Assembly: GCA_041609895.1 (NCBI GenBank)
Contig: JBFIPX010000033.1
Span: forward strand, 1-22,683
Length of the DNA: 22,683 nucleotides
Reading direction: 5' to 3'
Source: JAHHLP01 sp041609895
GTDB taxonomy: Bacteria; Bacteroidota; Rhodothermia; Rhodothermales; JABDKH01
Part shown: in pieces, positions 1 through 8,121 of the stretch
Layout: every line of letters starts with the position of its first letter
How positions within the stretch are numbered: the first letter of the stretch is position 1
Program-made: the position numbers and the translations under genes
Notes under the pieces: model-generated
What the model was told of the DNA's origin: nothing
Database searches by the model: none
What the model saw: the letters and a program-made list of their open reading frames with translations, nothing else

Positions 1-591
1 CAGGACTCGCGCCTCACCCGGGATGTCGAAGTAGCCGCGTGCCTCTTCACGACTCGCGCCTGCAAGGTCCGACCGTGTCGGATTGCCGGACACAAAGCAT
101 CGGTCGCCCGGGAAATAGTCAACGGCCTCTCGAAACGCCACATGGACTTGGTCCACCCGCTTTCCGAGCAATCGATTTGTGATGCCGGGGTAAGCGTTCT
201 GCTCCTGAATAAGGGTTTTCCGGCCGAGGATTTTTCCGGCCGCGACAACCGGTCCCGTCACATAGCCGCCGGTGCCAACAACCACGTCCGGGTCGAAGGC
301 CCGAACAAGTGAGACGCTCTGTACAAACCCCCGTCCAACCTTGAACGGCATCGCGAGATTACGCGTAGTGAGCTTCCGTTGGAGTCCCGCGGCAGAGATC
401 GGCGAGATCTCATAGCCCGACGCAGGTACCACTCTCCACTCCAGCCGTTCTCGAGTACCCGCAAAGATGATGGCGGCCTCCGGCGTCGTCGAACGCACTT
501 CGTCTGCGATGGCGATGGCGGGGTAGACATGTCCCCCTGTTCCGCCGGCCGCAAAAAGTATTCTTGGGCGATCGCTGCGACTCGTACTCAT
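1..591 (-). CDS. murG: MurG, lipid II synthase (N-terminal part, cut by window edge)
   Basis: UDP-GlcNAc:undecaprenyl-pyrophosphoryl-MurNAc-pentapeptide GlcNAc transferase. It adds GlcNAc to lipid I to make lipid II on the inner face of the cytoplasmic membrane. I translated 197 codons from the ATG to the window edge with no stop. The N-terminal glycine-rich loop ILFAAGGTGGHVYPAIA (residues 11-27) is the MurG hallmark. Further in come VVGTGGYVTGPVV, LIQEQNAYPG and VSGNPTR, all typical of the MurG N-terminal (acceptor-binding) domain. The family is about 360 residues, so roughly the C-terminal half, with the UDP-GlcNAc site, lies outside. The start is set by an ATGA overlap with the ftsW stop, which implies translational coupling. 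Confident call. Confidence 0.97.
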   Translation of the reverse strand, partial: MSTSRSDRPRILFAAGGTGGHVYPAIAIADEVRSTTPEAAIIFAGTRERLEWRVVPASGYEISPISAAGLQRKLTTRNLAMPFKVGRGFVQSVSLVRAFDPDVVVGTGGYVTGPVVAAGKILGRKTLIQEQNAYPGITNRLLGKRVDQVHVAFREAVDYFPGDRCFVSGNPTRSDLAGASREEARGYFDIPGEARVL

Positions 592-1757
592 TCTACCGAC
601 GGCCTTTCTATCTGCCTGGAGATATTGAGCAGAATGCCTACCATGACGCCGCCGGCGAACATCGAGGTGCCTCCGTAGGAAACAAAGGGCATCGGGAGCC
701 CCGTAACCGGAAGGAGGCCGGCAGCGACTCCGGCGTGAACAAATCCGTACAGCGCCAGCATGCTGGTCAGGCCCACCGCGACAAACAATCCCAGTGGATC
801 CGGGGAGTGCCGGGCCACGCGCAAGAGCCCGCGAAAGAGAAGGACCACGAACAAGCTCAAGAGTATCAGGGCACCTATGATGCCGTATTCCTCAGCGATA
901 ATTGCGAAGATGAAGTCGTTGTAAGGGGCAGGCAGGAAGTCGCGCTGCACGCTCTTCCCAGGACCCACTCCAGCGAGGCCTCCCATGGCAAATGCGATGC
1001 GCGCCTGCTCCGCCTGGTACCCCTCGTCGGCCGCGCTAAAGACCTGCTCCTCGGTGGTATTGGGGAAAATCTTGAGCCCGAGATAGGACTCGAGCCGCGC
1101 CGCGCGGTTCGGCGATGACAGCAGCAGCATCACGGCCAGCAACCCACCCAGCAATGCGAGTGAAGTCAGATGGAAAGTGTTAGCTCGTGCGACGAAGCAC
1201 ATGGTGAGGGACGCTACGAGCACCATCGCAGCTGACGAAAGGTCTTCTACGCCGATCAGCATGACGGTCACCATGATCCATGTCAGAATCGGAACGAAAG
1301 CTCGCCCGAAGTCCTTGATGTACTCCTGTTTTTGGGTGAGCAAGACCGCCACGTACAGCACCAGCGCCACCTTCGCCAGATCGGACGGCTGAAAGCCGAA
1401 TCCGGCAACCTCCAGCCACCGCCGCGCGCCGCCTGACACGGTGCCGGCCACCTTCACCGCCACTAGAAGAGCGAGGGATAGGATCAACCCCGCCTTTGCG
1501 AACCGGGCCAGCCGACGATAGTCGATCAGACTTACGACTCCCATGGCTAGTAGCGCGATGCCCACTCGACCGAGATGCCGAAACAGGAATCGCTCCGTAT
1601 CTCCACCCGACTTGGTCTCAGCCAGAAAGCCGATGGCACTGTAGACAGCGACGATGCCAAAGGCCGCCAAACCCAACACGACCCAAACGAGGTACTTGTC
1701 AGCCGGGTATATGGCTGCCAGATGCCGCCCGATGATTGATTGTCGTTGTTTGCCCAT
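588..1757 (-). CDS. ftsW: FtsW, septal peptidoglycan polymerase (SEDS family)
   Basis: FtsW polymerises lipid II into glycan strands at the division septum, working with FtsI in the inner membrane. The 389-residue product is about the usual length and has about ten hydrophobic segments. SEDS signatures are all visible: ARRWLEVAGFGFQPSDLAK (111-129), NDFIFAIIAEEYG (280-292, with D281 matching the catalytic Asp of SEDS proteins) and GLPMPFVSYGGTSM (353-366). It is FtsW rather than RodA because it lies in the dcw cluster between murD and murG. The ATG is preceded by an AAGAAGAAAGG purine run. The gene starts 31 bases after the murD stop and overlaps murG by 4 bases. Confidence 0.97.
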   Translation of the reverse strand: MGKQRQSIIGRHLAAIYPADKYLVWVVLGLAAFGIVAVYSAIGFLAETKSGGDTERFLFRHLGRVGIALLAMGVVSLIDYRRLARFAKAGLILSLALLVAVKVAGTVSGGARRWLEVAGFGFQPSDLAKVALVLYVAVLLTQKQEYIKDFGRAFVPILTWIMVTVMLIGVEDLSSAAMVLVASLTMCFVARANTFHLTSLALLGGLLAVMLLLSSPNRAARLESYLGLKIFPNTTEEQVFSAADEGYQAEQARIAFAMGGLAGVGPGKSVQRDFLPAPYNDFIFAIIAEEYGIIGALILLSLFVVLLFRGLLRVARHSPDPLGLFVAVGLTSMLALYGFVHAGVAAGLLPVTGLPMPFVSYGGTSMFAGGVMVGILLNISRQIERPSVE

Positions 1758-1771
1758 TTGCCTTTCTTCTT

Positions 1772-1786
1772 GACCTCCGGGAGGTC
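1772..1786 (-). promoter_or_regulatory. Small palindromic hairpin between murD and ftsW
   Basis: On the transcribed strand GACCTCCCGGAGGTC begins 2 bases after the murD stop. It can form a 6-bp stem with a CCG loop. The 3' arm holds GGAGG, a perfect Shine-Dalgarno core, but 16 bases from the ftsW ATG, which is far; a nearer AAAGG serves better. The hairpin could mask a second ribosome contact or simply mark the junction. The inverted repeat is seen; any function is inference. Confidence 0.4.
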
Positions 1787-1788
1787 TC

Positions 1789-3171
1789 TCAATTCATCTC
1801 CTGAACGATTCGTCTGAACGTGTCTCCGCGATCGACGTAGTCGTCAAACATGTCGAAGGAGGCGCATGCCGGACTCAGGAGCACGACGCTACCCGGTTTC
1901 GCAAGCATTCGCGCGAATTCGAGTGCCTCCTCGAGCGACTTCGCAGCGGTGGACTCGCCCGCAAGGCCGCCCAGTTCTTCCTGCACTTTGCCGGCACTCT
2001 CGCCTATTGCTATCAGAACGCCGACCTTCTCTCGAACCAGTTCCTTGACCGGCCCGTAGTCGTTGCCTTTATCCCGACCACCGGCAATGAGAACCACCGG
2101 CTCTCGGAAACTCTCGAGGGCATACCACAGGGAATTGACGTTGGTCGCTTTCGAGTCGTTGACGTATTTGACGCCGTCGACCTCGCGCACCAACTCGAGA
2201 CGGTGGGGTACGCCTTCGAAGGTCGCAAGGCTCTCTCTGATCAGCTCACTTTGTATCTCCATGGCTCTGGCTGCTACCGCCGCTGCGAGCGAATTGTAAA
2301 GGTTGTGCCGCCCGGGAAGGGCGACTTCGTTCACTTGCATCAGGCGCTCCTCTGCTCCTAGTGGGTTGATGATGAGTAGGTCGTCCGACAGATATCCGCC
2401 CCTGTCGACGGGCGCGTCGAGGGACACGGCGAGTGGGATGACTCCGCAGTCCCGTCTAATGTGGGATACGCCGGTTGCGACAGTCGCATCGTCCGCGTTG
2501 TAGACCAAATAGTCGCCGTCTCTCTGGTTCTCAAAAATCCTGTTCTTGCTGGCCGCGTACGCTTCAATACTCTGACCATATCGATCAAGATGGTCGGGCG
2601 TGATATTGAGCAACACACTTACGTTCGGCCGAAAAGAGTGGACGTGATCGAGCTGGAAGCTTGAGACTTCCAGTATTACCACCTCTTCCGGCTTTACCGA
2701 ATCAGCAATCTCTGAGAACGCGCGGCCGATGTTTCCTGCCACGTGCGCCGGTCGGCCGGCGACCTCGAACACGTGTCCCAAGAGCGATGTCGTTGTTGTC
2801 TTGCCGTTCGAGCCGGTTACAGCAATGATTCGGCCACGACAGACCCCGTATGCCAGCTCGATCTCCGAGATTACCGGGACCGCTTTCTCAAGGGCCGATT
2901 GAATGACATTAGATGTGGAGGGGATACCAGGGCTCGTCACGATGCAGTCGGCCTCCAGCGCCTTCTGAGTGTGACCTTCCTCTTCGAACGGAATGTCTAG
3001 CGAGCGAAACAGCGCTCGGGTAGCGTCGTCCATTGCGCTCCCGTCACTCACAAATGTTCGGACGCCCATCCGCGACAGCAGTGCTGCCGCCCCGCGGCCA
3101 CTACGTCCCGCTCCGAGAACGGTAACTCGTTGGCCCGCTGCAATCCTAACCTTGTTCCGGATGGCTGTCAT
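1789..3171 (-). CDS. murD: MurD, UDP-MurNAc-L-Ala:D-Glu ligase
   Basis: ATP-dependent cytoplasmic ligase that adds D-glutamate to UDP-MurNAc-L-alanine. The 460 residues match the family. Visible in order: an N-terminal Rossmann-like UDP-binding domain (VTVLGAGRSGRGAA, 17-30), the Mur ligase P-loop TGSNGKTTTTS (119-129), the central NITPDHLDRY stretch (189-198) with the probable carbamylated lysine K209 in AASKNRIF, and the C-terminal YVNDSKATNVNS and LLSPACASFDMFDDYVDRG motifs of MurD. The ATG follows mraY after a 72-base gap that is unusually C-rich on the sense strand. I see no good Shine-Dalgarno, and no earlier in-frame ATG or GTG that would fit better. Confidence 0.97.
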   Translation of the reverse strand: MTAIRNKVRIAAGQRVTVLGAGRSGRGAAALLSRMGVRTFVSDGSAMDDATRALFRSLDIPFEEEGHTQKALEADCIVTSPGIPSTSNVIQSALEKAVPVISEIELAYGVCRGRIIAVTGSNGKTTTTSLLGHVFEVAGRPAHVAGNIGRAFSEIADSVKPEEVVILEVSSFQLDHVHSFRPNVSVLLNITPDHLDRYGQSIEAYAASKNRIFENQRDGDYLVYNADDATVATGVSHIRRDCGVIPLAVSLDAPVDRGGYLSDDLLIINPLGAEERLMQVNEVALPGRHNLYNSLAAAVAARAMEIQSELIRESLATFEGVPHRLELVREVDGVKYVNDSKATNVNSLWYALESFREPVVLIAGGRDKGNDYGPVKELVREKVGVLIAIGESAGKVQEELGGLAGESTAAKSLEEALEFARMLAKPGSVVLLSPACASFDMFDDYVDRGDTFRRIVQEMN

Positions 3172-3243
3172 CGGCGCCGGGGGGCGGGGTTTGATCGCTA
3201 CCTTGTTGATTGAGGTGGTTGACCTGAAAATGTCGACCGGTGA

Positions 3244-4404
3244 TTACCGGATTCTCAGTGTCAGGAGTGTCGCGATCACCGAAACTGCCGTCACGATCCA
3301 GAACCGCACTACGATCTTCGCTTCGTGCGACCCCAGCACCTCGTAATGGTGGTGAAGCGGTGCCATACGAAAAATCCTCTTTCCTTCTCCCGATTTGCGA
3401 CGCGTGTATTTGAAGTACGACGTCTGCATGATGACCGAGATGGTTTCCATGAAAAAGACAGAGCAGAGAAGCGGAATGAGCAGCTCTTTCTTTACCATGA
3501 GTGTGAGCGTTCCGACCGCTGCTCCAAGCGCGAGCGAGCCGGTATCCCCCATGAAGACGGTCGCCGGATAACCGTTGTACCACAGAAAGCCGAAGCAAGC
3601 GGCAGCCATGGCAGCGGCAAAGATCGTCAGTTCTCCGGCGCCGGGCAGGTACAGCTCGTTCAGAAAGTCAGACAGGATTCGGTTTCCAGAGATGTAGCAC
3701 AGCACGACCAAGCCAAGCGCCACGATTCCGGTCGTTCCTGCCGCGAGCCCGTCCAGTCCGTCCGTCAAGTTGACGGCATTGGACACCGCCGTAATGATGA
3801 ACACGCTCACCGGGACATATATCAGCCAGCCCAGGTCAACGCCTCCGTCGAAGAGTGCGCTAACAAAGTCGTAATTGAAGCGACCGTCCGTCACAAAGGG
3901 TAGGGATGTGATCGTGTTGTACTCCTGAAACTGGGGCATGAAGTACAGTACACATCCGACCGCCAAACCGAGGCTGATCTGCCCGGCAAGTTTGATTCTG
4001 GCGGGGAGGCCACTCTTGTCGAGCTTGACGACTTTGATGTAGTCGTCGGCAAATCCGAACGCCCCCATCCAGGCGGTGGCGAGGACGATGACCCAAACGT
4101 ACACCTCCGTCAGGTCGGCCCATAGAAGCGTTCCGACGAGGATAGCGAAGAGCATGATCACTCCTCCCATCGTCGGGGTCCCACGCTTGTGCGCGTGATC
4201 GATGAAGCCGGCTGCTGAGCCTTCGCGAACCTGCTCACCAAGCTGCTGCCGTGCCAGCCATTCGATTATGCGCCGGCCGACAAAGAGAGAGAGCGTCATC
4301 GCCGTAATGGCTGCCAGCGCCGAACGCACGGTGATAAACTGGATCACCTGGAAGCCGGGTGGCTGATATAGGCGCTCCAGGAAGTCGATTAGGTGGTAGA
4401 GCAT
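3244..4404 (-). CDS. mraY: MraY, phospho-MurNAc-pentapeptide translocase (lipid I synthase)
   Basis: Integral membrane enzyme that moves phospho-MurNAc-pentapeptide from UDP to undecaprenyl phosphate, giving lipid I. The 386-residue product has many hydrophobic segments. MraY signatures are present: AHKRGTPTMGG (71-81), the Asp pair in GFADDYIKV (D120, D121), NLTDGLDGLAAG (212-223), the catalytic NGYPATVFMGDTGS (277-290, D287) and the HHHYE histidines (351-353) near the C-terminus. It starts 12 bases after the murE stop with no clear ribosome binding site, so it is probably translationally coupled. In E. coli and many other bacteria murF sits between murE and mraY; here it is absent. Confidence 0.98.
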   Translation of the reverse strand: MLYHLIDFLERLYQPPGFQVIQFITVRSALAAITAMTLSLFVGRRIIEWLARQQLGEQVREGSAAGFIDHAHKRGTPTMGGVIMLFAILVGTLLWADLTEVYVWVIVLATAWMGAFGFADDYIKVVKLDKSGLPARIKLAGQISLGLAVGCVLYFMPQFQEYNTITSLPFVTDGRFNYDFVSALFDGGVDLGWLIYVPVSVFIITAVSNAVNLTDGLDGLAAGTTGIVALGLVVLCYISGNRILSDFLNELYLPGAGELTIFAAAMAAACFGFLWYNGYPATVFMGDTGSLALGAAVGTLTLMVKKELLIPLLCSVFFMETISVIMQTSYFKYTRRKSGEGKRIFRMAPLHHHYEVLGSHEAKIVVRFWIVTAVSVIATLLTLRIR

Positions 4405-4416
4405 GTCGGGTGGGTT

Positions 4417-5910
4417 CTAGGACGTAAAGCCGGGTTCGGTGAGTCCGAACGCGCGGCGAGCTACGACACGATCGTCAAAAGGAATCTTCTCGCCATCAAC
4501 AACCTGATACGTTTCATGACCTTTGCCAGCAATCACGACGATGTCGTTCGAGAAGGCAGCATCGGCAGCCGCACCTATGGCAGCGGCTCGGTCCACGATC
4601 CATAAAGCGTCGTCGGGTTCGCGTAGTCCGCTACGGATCTCATCGAGAATCTTGGCCGGGTCCTCTGAACGGGGATTGTCGCTCGTGACTATGAGATGGT
4701 CAGCCAGTGCCTCCGCGATCGCGCCCATTCGGGAGCGCTTGTCCGGGTCCCGGTCGCCGCCACATCCAAAGACGCAGATAAGCCGACTTCCAGGAGGAGC
4801 GATGGTACGCGCGGATCTCAATACGTTGGCCAACGCGTCGGGAGTGTGCGCATAATCGACGATGACGAGTCCGCCGCCTGGAAGCGGCAGCTGTTCGAAT
4901 CTTCCCGGGACAGGCGGCGCGGCAGCCAGGGCCTCGATAATGTCCCCCGACTGAAAATCGAGAGCCCTGGCTGCGCAGTACGCTGCGCTGATGTTGTAGG
5001 CGTTGAACGAACCAACAAGGCGGTACTGTCGCGTCACGCCGTCAAGGCACAAAACGAGTCCGTTCAACCCTTTCTCTAACACTTCGAAGCGTACGTCGGC
5101 ACCGTCTGACTGCCCGAAGGACAGTGTATGGGCACGGGTCCCGGAGACGACCTTTTCGGCGGAGGGATCATCTGCGTTGTACACCGCAGTTGCGTCTGGT
5201 CCGAGACCCGTGAAAAGGAGTTTCTTGGATTCGAGATAGTTTTCGAATGAGCCGTGATAGTCGAGGTGGTCCTGCGTCAGATTTGTAAAGACGCCGACCT
5301 GAAACTTTAGTGCTGCCACACGCTTCTGTTCGAGCGCATGGGACGAGACCTCCATCGCGCACGCCACGCAGCCGTCATGGGCCATGTCGCGAAGAAGGCG
5401 CGTAAGATCGTAGGCATCCGGCGTCGTATGCGTAGCGGGAGTTTCGCGTGCGCCGATGCGGTAGGCAATCGTCCCTATCAGACCGCACCCCATCCCAAGG
5501 GTTGTCAGCGCCTCGCACATCAGATATGCGGTTGTGCTTTTCCCATTGGTACCTGTTATCCCCACCAGAGTGAGTTCCTCTGCTGGGTTGTCCAAGAATT
5601 CGGCGCATAGCTCGGCCCACGCGGTCCGTGAATCGGTTACCGTGGCGAAGACGATGCCGGGGTGGCGATTTCGCAACACACCCGGCACCGTTTCGCACAC
5701 GATGGCGATAGCTCCGTTTTCTACAGCCTTATCAATGAACAGGTGACCGTCCGCCTCATCACCTTTTATGGCAACGAACATCGCATTCGGCCCGACCGTC
5801 CGGCTGTCGTTGACCAGCCGGTCGATCTGAACATCCTTGTCAAACGGGTCAGCTTCAGCAAGCAGGCCCCGCCGCCGGAGTCTATCCGTAAGCGTGATTA
5901 GACCTTTCAT
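4417..5910 (-). CDS. murE: MurE, UDP-MurNAc-tripeptide ligase, meso-diaminopimelate type
   Basis: ATP-dependent ligase adding the third stem-peptide residue to UDP-MurNAc-L-Ala-D-Glu. Residue numbers follow the ATG start (497 aa). The P-loop GTNGKST lies at 120-126, and the probable carbamylated lysine is K229 in ESKKLLF. The C-terminal DNPR (411-414) in TSDNPRSEDP is the known signature for meso-diaminopimelate over L-lysine, so the cell wall should be of the mDAP type. I place the start at the ATG at 5910 (MKGLITLTDRL...), the usual MurE beginning. A GTG 57 bases upstream (5967) would add 19 residues of unlikely composition. GGAGG lies 15 bases before the ATG, rather far. The gap to ftsI is 72 bases. 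Confidence 0.96.
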   Translation of the reverse strand: MKGLITLTDRLRRRGLLAEADPFDKDVQIDRLVNDSRTVGPNAMFVAIKGDEADGHLFIDKAVENGAIAIVCETVPGVLRNRHPGIVFATVTDSRTAWAELCAEFLDNPAEELTLVGITGTNGKSTTAYLMCEALTTLGMGCGLIGTIAYRIGARETPATHTTPDAYDLTRLLRDMAHDGCVACAMEVSSHALEQKRVAALKFQVGVFTNLTQDHLDYHGSFENYLESKKLLFTGLGPDATAVYNADDPSAEKVVSGTRAHTLSFGQSDGADVRFEVLEKGLNGLVLCLDGVTRQYRLVGSFNAYNISAAYCAARALDFQSGDIIEALAAAPPVPGRFEQLPLPGGGLVIVDYAHTPDALANVLRSARTIAPPGSRLICVFGCGGDRDPDKRSRMGAIAEALADHLIVTSDNPRSEDPAKILDEIRSGLREPDDALWIVDRAAAIGAAADAAFSNDIVVIAGKGHETYQVVDGEKIPFDDRVVARRAFGLTEPGFTS

Positions 5911-5982
5911 CGCCGGGTTTCCGTGCCTCCGACACGTCACCGTCCCGGTGTTCGGTCGCAGCGTCACGCTTATATGCGACGT

Positions 5983-8112
5983 CTACTTGCATCTGATGAC
6001 AGCATTCTTCTGAAGGTCACTGCCCGCCTGCGGTGACTGACTCACCACGCGCCCATGCCCTTCAACCCGAGTTCGCACACCGAGCTTGGTCAACCAAAAG
6101 GTCGCCTGGCGTGCGCTAAGACCTTCGAGGTTCGGCATTCGGGCTAAGGCAGCCTCGTCCGCCGAACCATGATCCACTGCCAGACGGATCTGTGCGCCGC
6201 GGCGCACGCCCCGACCGGGTCGGGGACTCTGCCTGACTACGTTCAGGACAGCATCCTCCGTGTCCGGCGGATCTACCGCGTAGCCATGCGCGAGAATTTT
6301 CGAAGCGGCTACGGCGGCGGGTAAACCATTTACGTCCGGAAGACTCGTTAGGGAGGCATCAGCTGAAGAGCTCTCCGTGGATGCGCTCTGCGCGTCCTCG
6401 GCGAGCGCGATCGAGCGTTCGCGGGCAAGGTCGGGGAATGTGCTTATCCAGCGATCCGCGATACGCTGAAAGATCGGGGCGGCGGTGGCTCCGCCATAGA
6501 TGCTCGTTTCCGGTTCGTCGAGGACTACGATCAAGGCGACGCGCGGGTTGTCTGCGGGAAAGAACCCCACGAAGGATGCCCTCGCTTTCGATCGTGAATA
6601 AGACCCTCCGTGTACCTTCCACGCAGTGCCCGTCTTGCCCGCTACCCGTACACCTCTGATCTGTGCGGATTCCGCGGTGCCCTCATTGACCACTCGCTCA
6701 AAAGCAGGAAGTAGCTTGCGAGCAGTCTTTCGCTTGAAAGCACGTCGAATGGAATCTTGTCTGGCCTGCCACACCGTTGCGCCAGCGTAATTGCGCCGCT
6801 CCTGCAGCAGGAAAGGCCGCACCAGGAGTCCGCCGTTCGCCAGCGCGCAGTAGGCGGTAAGCAACTGGATCGGGGTAACATCCACTTCATATCCAATGCT
6901 TACTGACGTCTTGGTGGTGCCGCTCCAGGCGGAAGGCTTTTTGAGTGATCCGCTTACCTCCCCGGGCAGGTCGATCCACGTCGGCTGACCGAAACCCAGG
7001 TTACGCGCATACTGGTAGAGGTCACCGCCGTCCAGCTCCTTGACGGCCTCCGCGATACCGATGTTGCTAGAGACGGCGATGACCTCTTGGAAAGAGATTC
7101 GTCCGTGACCGTGCGTGTCACGGAGTTCTCGTCGACCGAAAACGCGGTACCCGTTTCCGGTGTCGATCGAATCGTCGAGCGAGACCACTCCCTGCTCGAG
7201 CGAGGCGACGGCTGAGACGAGTTTAAAGGTTGAGCCCGGCTCGATCCGGTCGGTGATGGCATGATTCCGCCGGGCTTCGGTGGGATAACGCCCGGGCCTG
7301 TTGGGATCATAGGTGGGAAAGTTCGCCATCGCCAGTACGGCACCAGTGTTGGGATCCATGGCTATTGCCGTGCCCCAGTTCGAGCCGGACTCTTCTACGC
7401 CACTCGCGAGTTCTTCTTCGACTATGGTTTGGCGGATCAGGTCGATCGTCAGGACGAGAGACTCGCCATCCTGGGGATTCACGACCGATCCATCTACAGA
7501 GACCTTGATATTTCCACGCCGGTCACGTTTGACCACGCGACGTCCATCCTCACCCCGAAGGATGTCGTTGTATTTGAGTTCGAGTCCCGCGGTACCGTTG
7601 CCGTCCGAATTCACATGGCCGAGCACGTGGGAGAGCGTCGTGCCGTAGTTGTAACGGCGGGCGTAGTCCGGTTCGAGAATCACACCCGGCACATTCCAGG
7701 ACTCGATAGCTTCCTTTACATCCTCGCGGAGCCCGCGGCGCAGCATCACGTACTTCAGACTCTTGCGTCGATCGATGCTGCGCGCGATCGACTGACGGGA
7801 AGCACCCGTCACGCGGGACAGCGAGGAGATAAACCTCGCCCTGTCGGCTGCGAACCCGGGAACGGTGGGGTCCAGCGCGAGATTGTAGCGAGCGGCATTT
7901 ACTGCCAGAGTGCGTCCTTCGCGGTCCAGAATCGCACCGCGGACCGCTGTAATTACTTGAGCAGAACTGGCCTGCTTACTTCCCTTCTTTCGCAACTCGG
8001 CGCCATCGTATGCGTGGATCCGAAGCACTTGCAGACCGACGAGCGCCGGCAGGATGCTGAGAAGCGTCAGCACCACGTACATCCTTGCCAGTATTTGATC
8101 CTTCGGTTTCAA
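5983..8112 (-). CDS. ftsI: FtsI-type class B penicillin-binding protein with two PASTA domains
   Basis: Septal transpeptidase (PBP3/SpoVD-like) that cross-links glycan made by FtsW. Its 709 residues exceed E. coli FtsI (588) because of the tail. In order: one N-terminal membrane segment (about 11-30), a PBP dimerisation domain (about 50-210), and the transpeptidase domain with S294-T-F-K297, S348-S-N350 and K493-T-G495. A Ser/Ala/Glu-rich linker (about 565-588) follows, then two PASTA repeats (about 589-648 and 657-709). The start is TTG: AAGAAGG lies 3 bases upstream, and the ftsL stop is only 9 bases before it. An ATG at codon 11 is the alternative. PASTA tails are usual on division PBPs of Firmicutes and Bacteroidota relatives, not Proteobacteria. 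Confidence 0.95.
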   Translation of the reverse strand: MKPKDQILARMYVVLTLLSILPALVGLQVLRIHAYDGAELRKKGSKQASSAQVITAVRGAILDREGRTLAVNAARYNLALDPTVPGFAADRARFISSLSRVTGASRQSIARSIDRRKSLKYVMLRRGLREDVKEAIESWNVPGVILEPDYARRYNYGTTLSHVLGHVNSDGNGTAGLELKYNDILRGEDGRRVVKRDRRGNIKVSVDGSVVNPQDGESLVLTIDLIRQTIVEEELASGVEESGSNWGTAIAMDPNTGAVLAMANFPTYDPNRPGRYPTEARRNHAITDRIEPGSTFKLVSAVASLEQGVVSLDDSIDTGNGYRVFGRRELRDTHGHGRISFQEVIAVSSNIGIAEAVKELDGGDLYQYARNLGFGQPTWIDLPGEVSGSLKKPSAWSGTTKTSVSIGYEVDVTPIQLLTAYCALANGGLLVRPFLLQERRNYAGATVWQARQDSIRRAFKRKTARKLLPAFERVVNEGTAESAQIRGVRVAGKTGTAWKVHGGSYSRSKARASFVGFFPADNPRVALIVVLDEPETSIYGGATAAPIFQRIADRWISTFPDLARERSIALAEDAQSASTESSSADASLTSLPDVNGLPAAVAASKILAHGYAVDPPDTEDAVLNVVRQSPRPGRGVRRGAQIRLAVDHGSADEAALARMPNLEGLSARQATFWLTKLGVRTRVEGHGRVVSQSPQAGSDLQKNAVIRCK

Positions 8113-8121
8113 GTGCCTTCT

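Noticed and set aside
258..554. A 98-codon minus-strand frame near the left edge
   Set aside because: It is an out-of-frame reading of murG, whose own frame has all MurG motifs and runs to the edge.
564..1118. A 184-codon plus-strand open frame antisense to ftsW
   Set aside because: Lies wholly over ftsW and murG coding sequence; no domain and no ribosome site.
3325..3903. A 192-codon plus-strand open frame antisense to mraY
   Set aside because: Mirror of a certain gene with conserved motifs; product is charged low-complexity sequence.
5911..5967. GTG start for murE adding 19 residues
   Set aside because: The ATG at 5910 gives the normal MurE N-terminus; the extension is unlike the family.
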